Part shown: piece after piece, positions 62,717-64,000 of the stretch
How positions within the stretch are numbered: position 1 is the stretch's first letter
Layout of the letters: every line of letters starts with the position of its first letter
DNA from: Bog-159 sp049511415
GTDB taxonomy: Bacteria > Acidobacteriota > Terriglobia > Bryobacterales > Bryobacteraceae
Assembly: GCA_049511415.1 (NCBI GenBank)
Contig: JBEKYC010000037.1
Span: 1-64,000 of the forward strand
Length of the DNA stretch: 64,000 bases
Direction: 5' to 3'
Made by a program: the position numbers and the translations under genes
Notes under the pieces: model-generated
Told to the model about the DNA's origin: nothing
Database searches by the model: none
The model's input: the letters and a program-made list of their open reading frames with translations, nothing else

Positions 62717-64000
62717 CTACCAGTTCAGCACTGTAACGCTGTATGGCCCGAGCGAAATGGGATTAACCGATGTGCTGGTCTGGATCTGCACGTTATTCTG
62801 CGCCTGTGCTGTGTTGGCCGCGGAACTACTCGGGCTGGACACGGTCGTGATGCTCATGGCGCCGCTTACGTGCACCCCGTTGACTTGTATCGTCGTAACG
62901 CAGGTAGCGGAGGACTTGTTGGTGATCAACAAGTAGTGACTGCCGTCGATCCCCTCGTAGGCCTGCGCGTAGATGGCCGGTATCGGGTTGCCGTCATAAC
63001 CCTGTATCGCCACCATGGGGCCGCCGGTTACCGAGGTGGGCCAGGCCTGTGTGCTATTGTTGATAGCCTGATTGGCCACCGTGAGCGCCAGCCCCGGCGC
63101 CGAGGTGTAGAACTGAAACGGGGTATTCGGGTCGGTTGCCGTATCGGTCGAAAAGTTCGGGTTCGCGGCCACCTGGCCCAGCAGATAACTCTCGTAGTCG
63201 TCCACCGACTGAATCACGCCGTGATAATCGTAGTTGTCGGTATACAGGGAATTGACTCCTATTCCCTTCACATTCGGAACCACCGACATACGCGCTATGT
63301 ATTCCGCCATGAACACGCCGTTGTAAATGAAGGTCAGGAACTTGTTGTTGTCCTGCGAGCAGCAATCGAACTCCGTAATAAAGATCGGGGTGTCGGAGCC
63401 GATCAAAGGATCCACATAGGAATTGATGTAATCGCCGGTGCCGTACGCCAGGATACCGTTCAACGTCTGTATGGTGTTGGACAGACTTTGAATAGTGGTA
63501 ATTGGATAAAAATGTATGGATACCGCATTCCAATACCGCGGCGCGTAGGCCGACAACTGGCTGTTCCAATTCGTATAAATGCTGTTGGTGCCCATGGATA
63601 GCCCCACAATGGGATCGGGCTCGGCGGATGAGATGCCGGTGAAATAGGGGTTGTATACCGCTCCGGCGTATGTTGCGGCCGTCGGGAAGATCAGGGGATA
63701 AACGTAGGCTTCGTTGTCCAATTCCCATTCCAGCACGTTCAACCCCGCGCTCTGGGCCGCCTGCACCATTTGTGTGGAACTGCCTGGGTTGGTATCGGTA
63801 TAACCGTTGAAACAAATGATCGCGTTGGCGCCAAGAGCCTTGGTGAAGGTGGCAAAATCTGAAAGCCAGACGCCTCCTTTGGCTTGGGTAAGCTGTTGGG
63901 AGACGGTCAGGATACTTGCGGATTGGCCCGTCACCTCCGGCGGGTTGCCGGTAATGAGAGAGTTCATCCAGCTTATGTCGATGTGGCCGCCCGTGGAGTT
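62717..64000 (-). CDS. Secreted glycosidase-like protein, partial (clan GH-A type)
   Basis: The frame is open at the right edge (encodes NSTGGHIDISW before the first internal Met), so the N terminus lies outside. About 427 residues are visible. A TIM-barrel glycosidase layout is suggested: ALGANAIICFNGYTD, LEWELDNEAYVYP with the Asn-Glu of the acid/base, AVSIHFYPITT, and PIFITEFDCCSQ with a candidate nucleophile Glu. The last 110 residues form a beta-sandwich (YLLITNKSSATCVTTIQVNG, ending in LGPYSVTVLNW), as in GH79 or GH30-like enzymes. The exact family and substrate are unclear. Confidence 0.65.
   Translation of the reverse strand, partial: NSTGGHIDISWMNSLITGNPPEVTGQSASILTVSQQLTQAKGGVWLSDFATFTKALGANAIICFNGYTDTNPGSSTQMVQAAQSAGLNVLEWELDNEAYVYPLIFPTAATYAGAVYNPYFTGISSAEPDPIVGLSMGTNSIYTNWNSQLSAYAPRYWNAVSIHFYPITTIQSLSNTIQTLNGILAYGTGDYINSYVDPLIGSDTPIFITEFDCCSQDNNKFLTFIYNGVFMAEYIARMSVVPNVKGIGVNSLYTDNYDYHGVIQSVDDYESYLLGQVAANPNFSTDTATDPNTPFQFYTSAPGLALTVANQAINNSTQAWPTSVTGGPMVAIQGYDGNPIPAIYAQAYEGIDGSHYLLITNKSSATCVTTIQVNGVHVSGAMSITTVSSPSSSAANTAQAQNNVQIQTSTSVNPISLGPYSVTVLNW

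Overview
The window looks like a chromosomal segment from an acidobacterium of the Solibacter/Bryobacter type (order Bryobacterales). Evidence: a remnant of the Solibacter-expanded TIGR03435 family, a GloVer-repeat secreted protein, large secreted Ig/IPT-type proteins whose C-terminal modules begin with an INNAASYT motif, carboxypeptidase-regulatory-like lipoprotein-like proteins, a PEP-CTERM protein, and uniformly GC-rich coding sequence with many overlapping ATGA/GTGA gene junctions. No rRNA, tRNA or CRISPR array was recognised.

Layout. 1-10.6 kb is a decayed accessory region: a truncated, frameshifted DnaB-like helicase abutting a truncated HD phosphohydrolase head to head, an intact ArsR/SRPBCC pair with a palindromic operator and an apparently leaderless start, remnants of a TIGR03435 protein, a methyltransferase and a SNF2/DEAH-type helicase, a dead ISL3-family insertion sequence, an ice-binding-like (DUF3494) surface protein, a YCII protein and several broken hypotheticals. 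10.6-21.3 kb carries an envelope block (SurA-like chaperone overlapping TamB), three TadE/TadG-type pseudopilin genes, XerC/D recombinase and a CCA-adding-type nucleotidyltransferase. 21.5-34.5 kb holds a PEP-CTERM protein, a ketoacyl-synthase-like protein without the catalytic Cys, two carboxypeptidase-regulatory-like proteins, a mannose-1-phosphate guanylyltransferase coupled to two tandem signal peptidases, a pair of four-helix EamA/SMR transporters, and a GloVer / BNR-propeller / MoaD-ThiS cluster. 34.6-43.2 kb is speA followed by the AddB and AddA recombination nuclease-helicase. 43.4-51.9 kb encodes very large secreted proteins, including a tandem duplicate in which one copy is intact and the other carries a nonsense codon and three frameshifts. 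52-55.6 kb is a dnaK-dnaJ-hspR heat-shock operon preceded by a strong sigma70 promoter overlapping a HAIR-like operator. 55.6-64 kb has a CbiX-like chelatase, a membrane Ser/Thr kinase, catalase, a beta-propeller, a broken DUF1801 gene and a partial clan GH-A-like glycosidase at the right edge.

How genes work together. The clearest functional units are: DnaK-DnaJ under HspR repression; AddA-AddB double-strand-break processing; SurA-like plus TamB for outer-membrane assembly; ManC plus LepB paralogues for export/glycan supply; and the BNR-propeller plus MoaD-like pair, whose biochemical purpose is not known to me and which here has an unusual C-terminal tail on the beta-grasp protein. Many disabled genes differ from an intact frame by single-base shifts. 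These may be genuine decay, but sequencing or assembly indels should be excluded before interpreting them.
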